NCBI RefSeq assembly: GCF_010548275.1
Contig: NZ_JAAGLT010000004.1
Span: forward strand, 1-64,000
Source of the DNA: Streptomyces sp. SID12488
GTDB taxonomy: Bacteria; Actinomycetota; Actinomycetes; Streptomycetales; Streptomycetaceae
DNA length: 64,000 bases
Reading direction: 5' to 3'
Positions 9,676-17,554 of the stretch are shown here, in pieces (within the stretch, counting starts at the first letter, position 1; every line of letters begins with the position of its first letter). The translations under genes were made by a program, and so were the position numbers. The notes beneath the pieces were generated by a model. That model saw only the letters and a program-made list of their open reading frames with translations. It had not been told where the DNA came from and searched no databases.

Positions 9676-10368
9676 TCATGGCCGAGGCAATGGTGTGGAG
9701 CGCGCAACGCGGAATCCCACGTCGTCGATCCGGAAGGTCGGGTGGCTGCGCCGCCGCACCGACGCCCGGCAGCTCCAGTGCTCGTCGGCCCATCCACCAC
9801 CGCGGAGCACCCGGTAGGTGCCGTACACCTCGGCGTCGTAGACGTCCCAGCACCAGTCCCACACATTGCCCAACATGTCGTACAGACCCCATGCGTTGGG
9901 TTGCCTGCCGCCGACAGCATGGATCCGCCCATCGGAGTTGCCCTGGTACCAGGCGACCTCGTCGAGCGGGCCGTACCGCGCGCCAGTAGTCCCCGCACGA
10001 CAGGCGTGCTCCCATTCGGCCTCGGTCGGCAACCGGTATCCGTCCGAGGAGGTGTCCCATTCGGCCGTGCCGGCGTCGACGCGCAGGTCATACGCGGGGG
10101 CCAGCCCCTCACGCCGGGACAAGACGTTGCAGAACTGGACGGCGTCCCACCACGAAACACCCTCAACCGGTAGCCGCTCGCCCTGGGTGCTACTCGGCCC
10201 TCGGCCTGTGATCAGTGCGTACCAGGACTGAGTGACAGGGAACGCCGACATCTGAAACGGCGCCACCTCGACCGGCCAACTGCTCTGCGTCCGCCGGTCC
10301 GACAGCGTCACCCGTCCCGACGGGACGGCGACCATCTCGTTTACTGTCCCCACGTCCACAACGGCCAC
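9676..10368 (-). CDS. Formylglycine-generating enzyme (SUMF1) family protein lacking one catalytic Cys
   Basis: A 230-residue FGE-sulfatase domain protein, with SWWDAVQFCNVLS, GYRLPTEAEWEHACRAG, NAWGLYDMLGNVWDW, RVLRGGGW and VGFRVAR in the standard order. True FGEs bind copper through two cysteines in a CxxxxC pattern before the final arginine-rich strand. Here that stretch reads ADEHWSCRASVRR, so the first Cys position is acidic/polar and only the second remains. It is therefore unlikely to convert Cys to formylglycine and more likely another SUMF1-fold protein, such as an effector or an ergothioneine-type synthase module. The GTG start at 10368 is uncertain. It is cargo of the remnant element. 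Confidence 0.85.
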   Translation of the reverse strand: MAVVDVGTVNEMVAVPSGRVTLSDRRTQSSWPVEVAPFQMSAFPVTQSWYALITGRGPSSTQGERLPVEGVSWWDAVQFCNVLSRREGLAPAYDLRVDAGTAEWDTSSDGYRLPTEAEWEHACRAGTTGARYGPLDEVAWYQGNSDGRIHAVGGRQPNAWGLYDMLGNVWDWCWDVYDAEVYGTYRVLRGGGWADEHWSCRASVRRRSHPTFRIDDVGFRVARSTPLPRP

Positions 10369-10643
10369 CCTAGTGGCGCCTTCCCCACTCCGCCGATCTC
10401 TCGGAGGCGGCAGCGAAGCCGTTGTCGGACCAGGCCCAGCACCTCCACCCCCTCAACGATGGGGCCAGATCAACTTCGCAAGCTGTGGCGCCACTTCGCA
10501 AGCCGGAGCGGCTTCTCGTCCGTGCGGTGAAGCCCAAGGACGCCCTGACGAATGAGCCAGGCGTCCCAGCCCCGTCGACCTGGCCTGTGACGCGATCCGC
10601 ACACGTGCCATCATCCTGTTCGCCGGGACGACAAGGAGGGGTG

Positions 10644-11468
10644 ATGGCTGGTGTAACAGTGACGGTCTGCCTGCCGGCCGAGGCCGCGGACGATGTCGAA
10701 GGGGCGCTCACGAAGGCTCTTGCGCCCTTCGACTCCGATTCAGGAAACAACCCTGTCAGTCGCGGCATGTGGGACTCCCGCCGAATTCGCGGCGGCAGCA
10801 ACGGCATGGGCTTCGCCGTCGCCTCCGGACACGCGGACGACCCCCGGCTCGTCCATGACAACCCTGCACCCGGCGGCACACCCCGCCCCAGCCCTCCGGG
10901 CGTCTGCGCCGGAGGACCACGCGCACTGCTGGATTTCTCCCAACCGCATCTTGCTTCCGAACGTGCCGCCGCCGCGTCGTGGGACCTGTGGCACAGCCTC
11001 TCCGCTGTGCACCCTGCGGCCGTTCCCCTCGCGGACTACGTGGACCGCTGGCAAAACGACCCCACCGCATTCGGCGGTGACGGGTACGCAGACGCGATGT
11101 TCTCCGCCTACCGGGCCCAGCCGCTGATCAAGGCTTACCTCGACCACCCCTTCAGCCTCGACTCGGGCTTCCTGGGCTTCATCGGCGACAGCGATCCTTC
11201 GGAGCACCCGGTCATCGGCTACGCGGGAACCCGTGCCGAGTACATCCGAGAGCACACGTGGACGAGGTCGGCGAACACCGATGTGCTCACTCTGGATGGC
11301 TGGTGGCTGGAGGTGTACGAGCACGGCATGCAGGCCATCCACGCCTTCTGCGAACCCGAGCTGTGCCCGCACGACGCCCCGCGTCCCGCCATCTGGCCGG
11401 ACAGCGAGGCATACCTCGCGGACCTTCCCGGCGACACGATCCTCGTCCGGGTCCACTGCCACTGCTGA
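10644..11468 (+). CDS. Hypothetical protein of unknown function (element cargo)
   Basis: A 274-residue soluble protein I cannot assign to a family. N-terminal residues (MAGVTVTVCLPAEAADDVEGAL) look like a small ferredoxin-like beta-alpha-beta unit. The C-terminal half is rich in Trp and acidic residues and ends in CEPELCPHDAPRP and VHCHC, a Cys/His set that could bind metal. ATG 10644 follows AGGAGG with 4 nt spacing; the frame stays open upstream, but no better start with a ribosome site is present. It diverges from the FGE-like gene and closes the remnant element. Confidence 0.7.
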   Translation: MAGVTVTVCLPAEAADDVEGALTKALAPFDSDSGNNPVSRGMWDSRRIRGGSNGMGFAVASGHADDPRLVHDNPAPGGTPRPSPPGVCAGGPRALLDFSQPHLASERAAAASWDLWHSLSAVHPAAVPLADYVDRWQNDPTAFGGDGYADAMFSAYRAQPLIKAYLDHPFSLDSGFLGFIGDSDPSEHPVIGYAGTRAEYIREHTWTRSANTDVLTLDGWWLEVYEHGMQAIHAFCEPELCPHDAPRPAIWPDSEAYLADLPGDTILVRVHCHC

Positions 11469-11672
11469 CGTGACCTATCGGGCCGGCTTCGCATGCGGGG
11501 TGGCCGATCCTCAGAACCTCACTCGCCCAAGCACTGAACAGACCCTCATCCAGCAAAAGCGCTCCCCCATCCGACAGAGGGTCCAAGCGCGGCACGGACC
11601 GTGGTCCACGTCTGCCCCACACACTGATCAACAATGCGACAGAGCCCGCGTCAAGGTTAGACAAGGTGAACG

Positions 11673-11709
11673 CAGGTGGGGTGTCCCTCACCGAGAGACA
11701 CCCCACCTG
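11673..11709. terminator. Relic tRNA-Ser terminator hairpin
   Basis: A 13-bp perfect stem (CAGGTGGGGTGTC at 11673-11685 with its complement at 11697-11709) corresponds to the hairpin at 28091-28125 beyond the intact tRNA. It is a duplicated element-borne terminator. Confidence 0.7.
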
Positions 11710-11717
11710 ACCTGCAA

Positions 11718-11788
11718 ACTCTCCGACCTGGCGGAAGCGGTGAGATTCGAACTCACGGTGACATCGCTGCCACGACGGTTTTCAAGAC
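11718..11788. repeat. att repeat 2 (attL of the AICE): 71-bp identity with tRNA-Ser region
   Basis: 11718-11788 is identical to 28135-28205, covering the tRNA 3' half and 11-14 bp beyond it. After the identity ends, 11789-11819 remains recognisably similar to the tRNA 5' half, with scattered mismatches (for example CTTGGGCCGGTCGGG against CTTAGGCCGCTCGGG). The AICE attP therefore seems to carry a near-complete but degenerate tRNA-Ser copy. The segment cannot be a functional tRNA because the acceptor stem no longer pairs. Confidence 0.85.
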
Positions 11789-12234
11789 GGTTCGCTTGGG
11801 CCGGTCGGGGAACCTGGCTACGGCCCGTTCACCAGGGGCGGAGCTGGTAGAGCGTGCCGGGCGCGGGTGCTACTCGGGGGGCGTGGTCCAGACGGGGTCC
11901 ACTGGGTCGGTTCCGCTCCCCAGGGATGCCGCTGAACGGTGGTGCCGGCGCCACGACGGCTCCTCGGCCGCCCCGCCTACACCGACCTAGCGCGTCCCAC
12001 CGGCAGCCGCAGACAGCAACCCGGGACCGGAACCGTCAAGCGTGAAGCGTGAAGCGACGTCAACGCGTAAAGCATCAACCGAAGTATGGCATAAGTCACA
12101 TATTGAACTATGTACAACTGCATCTACGGGCTCACGGAGATTCGCTCCACTCCCTGCGCGCGGCCCGACCAGCACCGGGCCGACTCATCATCGAGCAGCT
12201 GATTTTTGCGGGGAGATGAGCGACAATCCCACAC

Positions 12235-13128
12235 ATGACCGATGCGCACTCCACTACCGGCGATCCCACAGACGTGAGAGACAGCGGAAGAGGCCTAATC
12301 ACTCAAGCCTTCGAATCCGCCAGAAGGAGCGGTCGACCTAACTGGACAGAAATGACCACGGCCGTCCTTAAGAATCGTCTCCTAGATATCACAAACCGCG
12401 CCTTCAAAGAAACCGATTACGGGGCCCGCGATATTGCCGCATTCGTCAAGGCATACCCAGACCTGCTAGCTCTCGACAGCTCCACCATTCCACCAAAAGT
12501 TAGGTTGATTGACACTTCACTCACCGATAGCAAGAATGCCCCCGCTGCAATCCGAGGGCGAATCCGCCCAGACTTGTGGCGCGCCACGATGGATTACCGT
12601 TCAGGGAACATTTACCACTGGGACGGCAAACAGGCGATCGCCGTCCACCCGACCGCTCCCAGCACCGACAGTACTCTTCCCGAAATGCCAACCATTTCCA
12701 GCGAGGACATGGACCAATGGCGGCACAATTTCCAAGAAACACTCCCCGAGCAGATCTTGATCGATGAACAAGAAAGTGAGCAGGTTGCAATTTGGGCCGC
12801 TAGAGGGCTGGCCACAAACAACCTACCAATTCGCACAAGGAACATTTGGAATGAGTACCTCAACAACCGTGTCGTGAAGCTCCTGGCGGAATGGTTTCGC
12901 GATAATTCACTTCCGGTACCTGAAGATCTAGTACAGCATCGAAATCCAATTCGCAGTAACGCTCCTGTGGGAGTGGCTCAACTTCGAGAATTGATTTTGC
13001 GCTGCGTTAGGAACATGACGGAGGAAGAGCTTAAGGCGATCAGCCTGCCTCCCTCTGCTGTGCTGCGTGCGTACGGCGGCGGGGAGGCTGGCCTCCGAAT
13101 CGGCCTCACCAAGCAGGTAGAGCTGTGA
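12235..13128 (+). CDS. AICE cargo protein with possible OST-HTH/LOTUS-like N-terminal domain
   Basis: A 297-residue protein whose composition (low GC, CTT, AAA and ATT codons) is unlike the host. Residues ~32-95 (NWTEMTTAVLKNRLLDITNR ... DIAAFVKAYPDLLALDSS) resemble the helical pattern of OST-HTH/LOTUS RNA-binding domains, ending in a hydrophobic VRLID strand. The match is by eye and tentative. The remainder is helical and unrecognised. The 3' end overlaps the next gene (GTGA), making a two-gene operon. Position at the element edge, foreign composition and two-gene structure fit accessory functions such as defence or competition, but no effector motif identifies one. The start is ATG, with only a distant GGGGAG. 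Confidence 0.75.
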   Translation: MTDAHSTTGDPTDVRDSGRGLITQAFESARRSGRPNWTEMTTAVLKNRLLDITNRAFKETDYGARDIAAFVKAYPDLLALDSSTIPPKVRLIDTSLTDSKNAPAAIRGRIRPDLWRATMDYRSGNIYHWDGKQAIAVHPTAPSTDSTLPEMPTISSEDMDQWRHNFQETLPEQILIDEQESEQVAIWAARGLATNNLPIRTRNIWNEYLNNRVVKLLAEWFRDNSLPVPEDLVQHRNPIRSNAPVGVAQLRELILRCVRNMTEEELKAISLPPSAVLRAYGGGEAGLRIGLTKQVEL

Positions 13129-13952
13129 ACGGGGGAGCACGCCCGCAGTCCGACGAGCAGGTTTCCGTATACTTCTTTTCCCCACCAAACGGTCGCGAGA
13201 GCAGAGACCAAATCGAGATTCGAAAAATCGTCGAAAAGAAGTGCAAAGCGGAAAGAGCTGAATTCATTGTCCGCCGCACAGAGTTGGTCAAAGTGGCGGG
13301 CGGCCCTAACTCTGGAAGGCCTTTCAATCTAGTTGGAATCGAGCACGCCAGAGATCTATATACACAAATTCACCGGATCCCTGTGCTCGCGATGTCCAAT
13401 ATTGGATGCTTCATCAGACGCGACCCAAGTAGTATCCCTGTGAGAAAAAAGCAACTGATTAGCCTAGAGGGTTTCGTCCGATACAAGGCCTACTTCCGCG
13501 TTTTTCGATCACCTGCTGAATGCGCACAATTCGTTGACGAACTCGGGCAATTGAAGGCAAGCTATTGTGCAACTGATGTGCACGATCCGCGCATGCTCCC
13601 GCTACATATTTTTGATACAGAGAAGGATTGGGAGCATCTAGAGGAAGAAGCCCAGCTGCGCGATTTTCGCACTCTCTTTGGTGGAAGCTCAACACGTCTT
13701 GATCGGTCCCGCCGGGAGTGGGCAAAGGCGAAGGCGATGCATGGGGGAGACGTGCTGTGCGTAAACGGCGTCGAAATACCTAAGGGATACCACTGGGATG
13801 TGACGCGCAAAAATGGGGACGAGCGAATCACTACCACCCATGAGGTCTGGAAACTTCCCGGAAGTAGTTCGTACTGCAACATCTACCCCGACGGATATGT
13901 CAGGCCTGGCCAGGGAAGCGGCAAGAATAAGAGTAAAAAGGTTTGGCCTTAA
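13125..13952 (+). CDS. Unknown protein, second gene of low-GC cargo operon
   Basis: A 275-residue protein starting at GTG 13125, overlapping the previous stop by 4 bp, so coupled translation is likely. I recognise no family. It has a basic N-terminal region (EIRKIVEKKCKAERAEFIVRR), a central IGCFIRRDPSSIPVRKKQLISL segment, a helical acidic middle and a C-terminal region ending in a Lys-rich tail (GSGKNKSKKVWP) that could bind nucleic acid. Third-position GC is low, as in its partner. A clear terminator follows at 13969. Judged a real gene by coupling and composition; function unknown. Confidence 0.72.
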   Translation: MNGGARPQSDEQVSVYFFSPPNGRESRDQIEIRKIVEKKCKAERAEFIVRRTELVKVAGGPNSGRPFNLVGIEHARDLYTQIHRIPVLAMSNIGCFIRRDPSSIPVRKKQLISLEGFVRYKAYFRVFRSPAECAQFVDELGQLKASYCATDVHDPRMLPLHIFDTEKDWEHLEEEAQLRDFRTLFGGSSTRLDRSRREWAKAKAMHGGDVLCVNGVEIPKGYHWDVTRKNGDERITTTHEVWKLPGSSSYCNIYPDGYVRPGQGSGKNKSKKVWP

Positions 13953-13968
13953 GTTTTACTGGCATAAA

Positions 13969-13999
13969 AATGCCTCACCATAAATTATGATGAGGCATT
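13969..13999 (+). terminator. Hairpin terminator of the cargo operon
   Basis: AATGCCTCA (13969-13977) pairs with TGAGGCATT (13991-13999) around an AT-rich 13-nt loop, 17 nt beyond the stop at 13952. The stem is flanked by A and T runs. Confidence 0.7.
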
Positions 14000-14040
14000 C
14001 ACATAAGATTTGAAGTTGTCGAGCGCTCTCACTTAGCACG

Positions 14041-14170
14041 GCTCGTAAGCAGTGGTACTGGTAGACCGCAACCGAAGTGAACTTCGGGGCTCGACCAAAG
14101 TAATCGCGCCACCTAATCACTGCCAGCGCCGAGCGAAGCTGGGTTGATTCGGATGCCTCCGAGCCAACCC
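14041..14170. ncRNA. Candidate structured RNA downstream of the cargo operon
   Basis: There is no open reading frame of note, but nested complementarity suggests a fold. GCTCG (14041-14045) pairs with CGAGC (14130-14134); GCAGTG (14049-14054) with CACTGC (14118-14123); TGGT (14059-14062) with ACCA (14094-14097). A perfect hairpin CCGAAGT-GA-ACTTCGG lies at 14072-14087. A second 30-nt hairpin at 14141-14170 has 12 pairs and one mismatch. The pairings also exist on the other strand, so orientation is unclear. It is neither a tRNA nor a tmRNA by sequence. From 14171 to 14613 I see nothing convincing. Confidence 0.4.
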
Positions 14171-14613
14171 CTCCGGTGGGCTTGCGCCCCGCGGATCAAG
14201 TACAGGCTACAGCCTTAAAGCCGCCGGGCTCTAGTGCAGCGCATCACGTACGTGCCCACTCAAGCCAGGAACAGCGGCTAGCCATGCTGTGAGCATACGA
14301 GACAGACGGTACTTCGCTCCGACGTTCGTCGAGGTCAGCCCCCGAGCTGGCCACAGCCCGAACAGACGCAAATTGATCCAGCCGACGACCCCAGTAGCGT
14401 GGCTGTGGCCGGTGGGGGTACAGGGGGAACACCGGGGAACCCATTGACCGCCGACCATGTTCCAACGCAGCGCCGTCGCAGGTCAGGACTGGAAGAAGCC
14501 CTGGATACTCTGAGCTCCTCAAGCTGATGGCTCCGTACCTGAAGCCTAGAACTCCCGTGTAGTAGTTGCCCCAGTCGGCCCCCTGCCCGCACAGGCCCTG
14601 TCAGACTCAGTTC

Positions 14614-14865
14614 ATGGGGCGTTGTGCTGGTGTGACACGGCAAGGGCGGGCGTGTGGAAACCAGGCCGGATGGAACGGCTACTGCCATGTGCACGGTAGT
14701 GGCGGCCCACGACGCCAAGGCCCGCGCGTCTCTGCCCCTCCCCGATTTCCACGTTTGCCGACAAGTCCGGAACCACAAGGCGGGCGCCGAGGCTGGCGGT
14801 GGCGGCTGCGGTGGCTTCTCATGAGTTGGTTCGAGACACTGCGCAACGCGGTCAGCCGACACTAA
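14614..14865 (+). CDS. Small Cys/His zinc-finger-like protein
   Basis: An 83-residue predicted protein whose N-terminus (MGRCAGVTRQGRACGNQAG ... YCHVHG) has the spacing C-x8/9-C-x10-C-x2-H. This resembles the short zinc-binding CKxxTKxGxxC...YCxxH domains found in many mobile-element proteins. The tail is Pro/Arg-rich and ends in a Trp-rich amphipathic segment (WRWRLRWLLMSWFETL). ATG 14614 lacks a good ribosome-binding site. It lies alone between the RNA-like element and the NUDIX gene. Moderately likely to be real. Confidence 0.45.
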   Translation: MGRCAGVTRQGRACGNQAGWNGYCHVHGSGGPRRQGPRVSAPPRFPRLPTSPEPQGGRRGWRWRLRWLLMSWFETLRNAVSRH

Positions 14866-15092
14866 TGACGGTGTTGGTTGAGCCGTCCGACGCCGCTCAG
14901 CAGTGAACGACGACGACCGCTCGGCCGGTTGATAGTCACCTGTCACCCTCTCCTCCTCCTACCGATTGACCGCTCACTCAGCTGCGGGGCGCGTGAGGAA
15001 CATCTCGTCAAAGTGACGCGAAAAGAGCCGAACGGGCGCCCCCCTCCACCTCGGTCTGAGATCCTGGAGACCGATCGAGAGGGGCCGAAGGC

Positions 15093-15626
15093 ATGGAGTG
15101 GAAGACCCACGGTGAGCGACAGATCTACACGAACAAGTGGGTGAACCTGTGTCTGGTCGACGTCCAGCAGCCTGACGGGCGCAGGTGGGAGTACCACGTC
15201 GTTCGGCTCCGGCACCTGGCCGTGGCCGCTGTGGTCAACGACCGCCAGGAGGTGCTGATGATGTGGCGGCACCGCTTCATCACGGACTCGTGGGCCTGGG
15301 AGTTGCCCATGGGCCTGGTCGAGGAGAACGAGACACCCGAGGAAGCGGCGGCCCGTGAAGTCCTGGAAGAGACAGGCTGGCGCCCCGGCCCCATCAAGCC
15401 CCTGATCTACGCCGAGCCGGCCAACGGGATCACCGACTCGCAGCACCACGTCTTCCGCGCGGACGGCGCGACCTACGACGGGCCGCCCACGGAGAAGAAC
15501 GAGTCGGACCGCATCGAGTGGATCCCCCTCAGCGAGGTGCGCGGAATGATCGACCGCCGCGAGATCGTGAGCAGCGGATCCCTCGTCGGCCTCCTCTACG
15601 TGCTCATGGACGAAGCGATCCGCTGA
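15093..15626 (+). CDS. NUDIX hydrolase
   Basis: A 177-residue protein with a complete NUDIX box GLVEENETPEEAAAREVLEETGW. Such enzymes hydrolyse nucleoside diphosphate-X substrates with Mg2+ held by the REVLEE glutamates. NUDIX genes are a recurrent part of pSAM2-type AICEs, next to the regulatory genes, where a signalling or housekeeping role is suspected but unproven. ATG 15093 follows GAGAGGGG at 12 nt. Its 3' end overlaps the convergent XRE/TPR gene by 23 bp. Substrate unknown. Confidence 0.93.
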   Translation: MEWKTHGERQIYTNKWVNLCLVDVQQPDGRRWEYHVVRLRHLAVAAVVNDRQEVLMMWRHRFITDSWAWELPMGLVEENETPEEAAAREVLEETGWRPGPIKPLIYAEPANGITDSQHHVFRADGATYDGPPTEKNESDRIEWIPLSEVRGMIDRREIVSSGSLVGLLYVLMDEAIR

Positions 15627-16944
15627 CCGGTGGGAGGAGTTCCCGTAGCCGTGCCTCGAAGGCCAGGGCTACGGGCTCCCGCCTGTGCGGGGCCAACTGC
15701 TCGTAGAACTCCCGGAGATGGCCCGACACTCGCTCGGAGGACACTGCCGAGGCGGGCTCCAGCGCTTGTGTGGCGGTGTGGCACGCCTGGGCGAGTTTCC
15801 CTTGGTCCAGTTGTGTGCGGGCCAGCCAGAAGGCGTGAAACGCGCGCCCGCGGTGGTTGGTGCTGTTCTCCCGCCGCAGAGCATCCGCGATCAAGGGCTC
15901 GGCAGTCGCCGCCTCCCCCAGTCGACCGTGAGCAATGCCGGTGTCCACTATGAGCTTCAGCTCGTCGAAGTAGGTCACCCACGACGGGTCCGGGTCGTTC
16001 GCCTCGATCTGCTCGAAGTGGCGGTGCGCTTCTCCGATCGCCCGGTGCGTGGAGTCTCGGTTGCCGAGGGTGGCGTGGGCGAAGGCCTCGCGCATGGACA
16101 ACATCGACATGACGCGCGGCGTGGTGCCGAGAGCTGGGCGAGCCTGGTCCTGAGCGGCGGTCACGAGTGCCAGAGAGTCCCCCGGCTTGTCCTGGTACGT
16201 GGCCTGCAAGCTCATGCAGGCCAGGACGTTGGCCATGAACTGACGGTCGTCGATTTCCTTGGCCAGTTGCAGGGCCTCGGTGAAGTATGCGCGGGCCTGG
16301 TTGTACTGGCGGGCGTCGAAGTAGGTCCAGCCGGTGAGGCGCGCCAACTCGGCCGCGATTCCGTACAGGCCGTTCTGGATCGACGGTGGTCGACTCTCCT
16401 TCAGCAGGCCCACCACATGCCGCAGCTGACCGACGATGGCCGGCCTCAGAGCCTCGCCGCCATGCTGGTCGTCCCGTCGCCAGTAGTCCTCGATGGAGGA
16501 TCGGAACGCGTCAAGTGTGGCTGTGCTGAGGCTCGTTCGGGTTGCCAGAGCCAAGATGCTGTCTACGTCCGGCCCTGGCAGAGACGCGGGGGTCGGCTGT
16601 GCTGGCTCCGGCTCTTGCGGTGCCTCGCGCTCGGTGACCACGAGAGCCTGGGGCGTCTCCCAGGGGCGACGGGCAAGTCCAAGCATGTGCCCTGGGATGC
16701 GCAAGCCGTCCGCGATGCGCTCGACGACGTCCATGTGGAGCAACTGACGTCGCCCAGCGATCACTTCACCGACTCGGCTGGGTGTCAGCGCGCATCGCCG
16801 GGCGATCATCGACGGATAGATGCCCGCCCTGGTCTTGAGCAGCCGGAAGACTCTGCCGAAGTCCCGTACCCGGCACGCGTTGATCATCTCGGGATCGGTG
16901 AGCAGCCTGGCAGGCAGTTCCTGCGGCCGGTCGGCGTCGGGCAT
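15604..16944 (-). CDS. XRE-family regulator with TPR-like helical domain
   Basis: A 446-residue protein. The N-terminal HTH is at about residues 25-90 (FGRVFRLLKTRAGIYPSMIARRCALTPSRVGEVIAGRR). The long C-terminal part is built of helical repeats (TYFDARQYNQARAYFTEALQLAKEIDDRQ; RGRAFHAFWLARTQLDQGKLAQACHTATQALE) like TPRs in peptide- or signal-responsive regulators. ATG 16944 is chosen because GGGAG lies about 8 nt upstream; the open frame extends 69 bp further without a better site. Divergent from the gene at 17071, with a palindromic operator candidate between them. Likely controls AICE genes. Confidence 0.85.
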   Translation of the reverse strand: MPDADRPQELPARLLTDPEMINACRVRDFGRVFRLLKTRAGIYPSMIARRCALTPSRVGEVIAGRRQLLHMDVVERIADGLRIPGHMLGLARRPWETPQALVVTEREAPQEPEPAQPTPASLPGPDVDSILALATRTSLSTATLDAFRSSIEDYWRRDDQHGGEALRPAIVGQLRHVVGLLKESRPPSIQNGLYGIAAELARLTGWTYFDARQYNQARAYFTEALQLAKEIDDRQFMANVLACMSLQATYQDKPGDSLALVTAAQDQARPALGTTPRVMSMLSMREAFAHATLGNRDSTHRAIGEAHRHFEQIEANDPDPSWVTYFDELKLIVDTGIAHGRLGEAATAEPLIADALRRENSTNHRGRAFHAFWLARTQLDQGKLAQACHTATQALEPASAVSSERVSGHLREFYEQLAPHRREPVALAFEARLRELLPPVSGSLRP

Positions 16945-17005
16945 CGGGCAAGCTCCCACACTGCGAGGGCTACGCAACGTCGCTGATTCTCTACTTCCCG
17001 CGATG

Positions 17006-17022
17006 TTACCCAAGTTGGGTAA
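17006..17022. promoter_or_regulatory. 17-bp palindromic operator candidate
   Basis: TTACCCAA-G-TTGGGTAA is a perfect inverted repeat around one central base. It sits in the 126-bp gap between the XRE/TPR regulator (minus) and the small ORF at 17071 (plus), a natural place for autoregulation. Confidence 0.6.
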
Positions 17023-17070
17023 TCAGCCTGACCTTTTGGCGGGGGTACCCGGTTCGCGATGCTCGTGTGC

Positions 17071-17301
17071 ATGGCGAGCAATCAGCAGACCAGACCAGAC
17101 ATCGGTGAACTGGCCAAGGACAGCAACAGGGACCGAATCGGCGTCGTCATGGGCGCGTGCGGGGGCCGTGTGCAGATGCGGCCGATCCGTGGCGGCCTGG
17201 AGTGGGATGCCATTCCGGACGACGTGGTGGCGCTCAGTGCGCGAGAGGAACTGAGCGCACGTCTGACCATCAAGAACGGCAACAGTCTGGGTGGGTTGTG
17301 A
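17071..17301 (+). CDS. Small AICE protein of unknown function
   Basis: A 76-residue protein (MASNQQTRPDIGELAKDSNR...) with a beta-rich middle (GVVMGACGGRVQMRPIRGGLEW). It resembles small conserved proteins found beside regulators in Streptomyces elements, but I cannot name a family. ATG 17071 is preferred over an in-frame ATG at 17059 on sequence sense; neither has a strong ribosome site. Its stop overlaps the next ATG (TGATG). Confidence 0.6.
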   Translation: MASNQQTRPDIGELAKDSNRDRIGVVMGACGGRVQMRPIRGGLEWDAIPDDVVALSAREELSARLTIKNGNSLGGL

Positions 17302-17399
17302 TGCGAGCCATCGGACGGTACGCGGGAGTCCTTTTCATCATCTGCATCAGCGGTTCGTGCGGCCTGGTGATCGGCGCGACCCTCGGTATCCGCCAGTAG
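17301..17399 (+). CDS. 32-residue single-span membrane peptide
   Basis: Too short for most gene finders. MRAIGRYAGVLFIICISGSCGLVIGATLGIRQ has one hydrophobic span and basic ends. ATG 17301 overlaps the preceding stop codon (TGATG), so translation would be coupled. Function unknown; Spd-like small membrane peptides are common in AICEs. Confidence 0.45.
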   Translation: MRAIGRYAGVLFIICISGSCGLVIGATLGIRQ

Positions 17400-17554
17400 A
17401 CCGGCCGCCCCGGACGGGTGCCAGTTCCCGGCTCCCCCGTCCCCGTCCGGGGCTGGCCCTTCCAAACCTGCCCCCTGATCGTCTGCTAGAGCCCAGCTCG
17501 GCGATCAGGGCGGCATGTCCGTGCCACGCACCACTTCACACCGGGAGATTGCAC

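Larger units (their letters stand above)
9600..11731. mobile_element. Integrase-less remnant element (CIME-like) in tRNA-Ser
   Basis: The segment is bounded by tRNA-Ser 3'-end repeats at 9600 and 11732. It encodes only an FGE-like protein and an unknown protein, with no integrase, replication or transfer gene. Its right end (about 11600-11731) is similar to the right end of the complete neighbouring AICE (about 28030-28148). This suggests that it derives from a related element that lost its core and now survives as a unit that could be mobilised in cis. Confidence 0.65.
11469..12234. other. Junction region between the remnant and the AICE, no gene
   Basis: No convincing gene is present. From about 11600 the sequence is homologous to 28030-28148, the flank of the intact tRNA-Ser, and includes a terminator hairpin at 11673-11709 and the second att repeat. 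Right of the repeat, 11789-12234 is AICE end sequence. It becomes AT-richer near 12060-12130 and likely contains the promoter of the low-GC operon starting at 12235. GTGAAGC occurs twice in tandem at about 12040. Confidence 0.6.

Noticed and set aside
11729..11819. Second functional tRNA-Ser
   Set aside because: The 5' half has multiple changes and the acceptor stem cannot pair, so it is a relic att site.
14040..14230. Possible tmRNA or tRNA-like gene
   Set aside because: No T-loop GTTCRANYC, no tag-peptide frame and no CCA end; kept only as an unassigned structured-RNA candidate.
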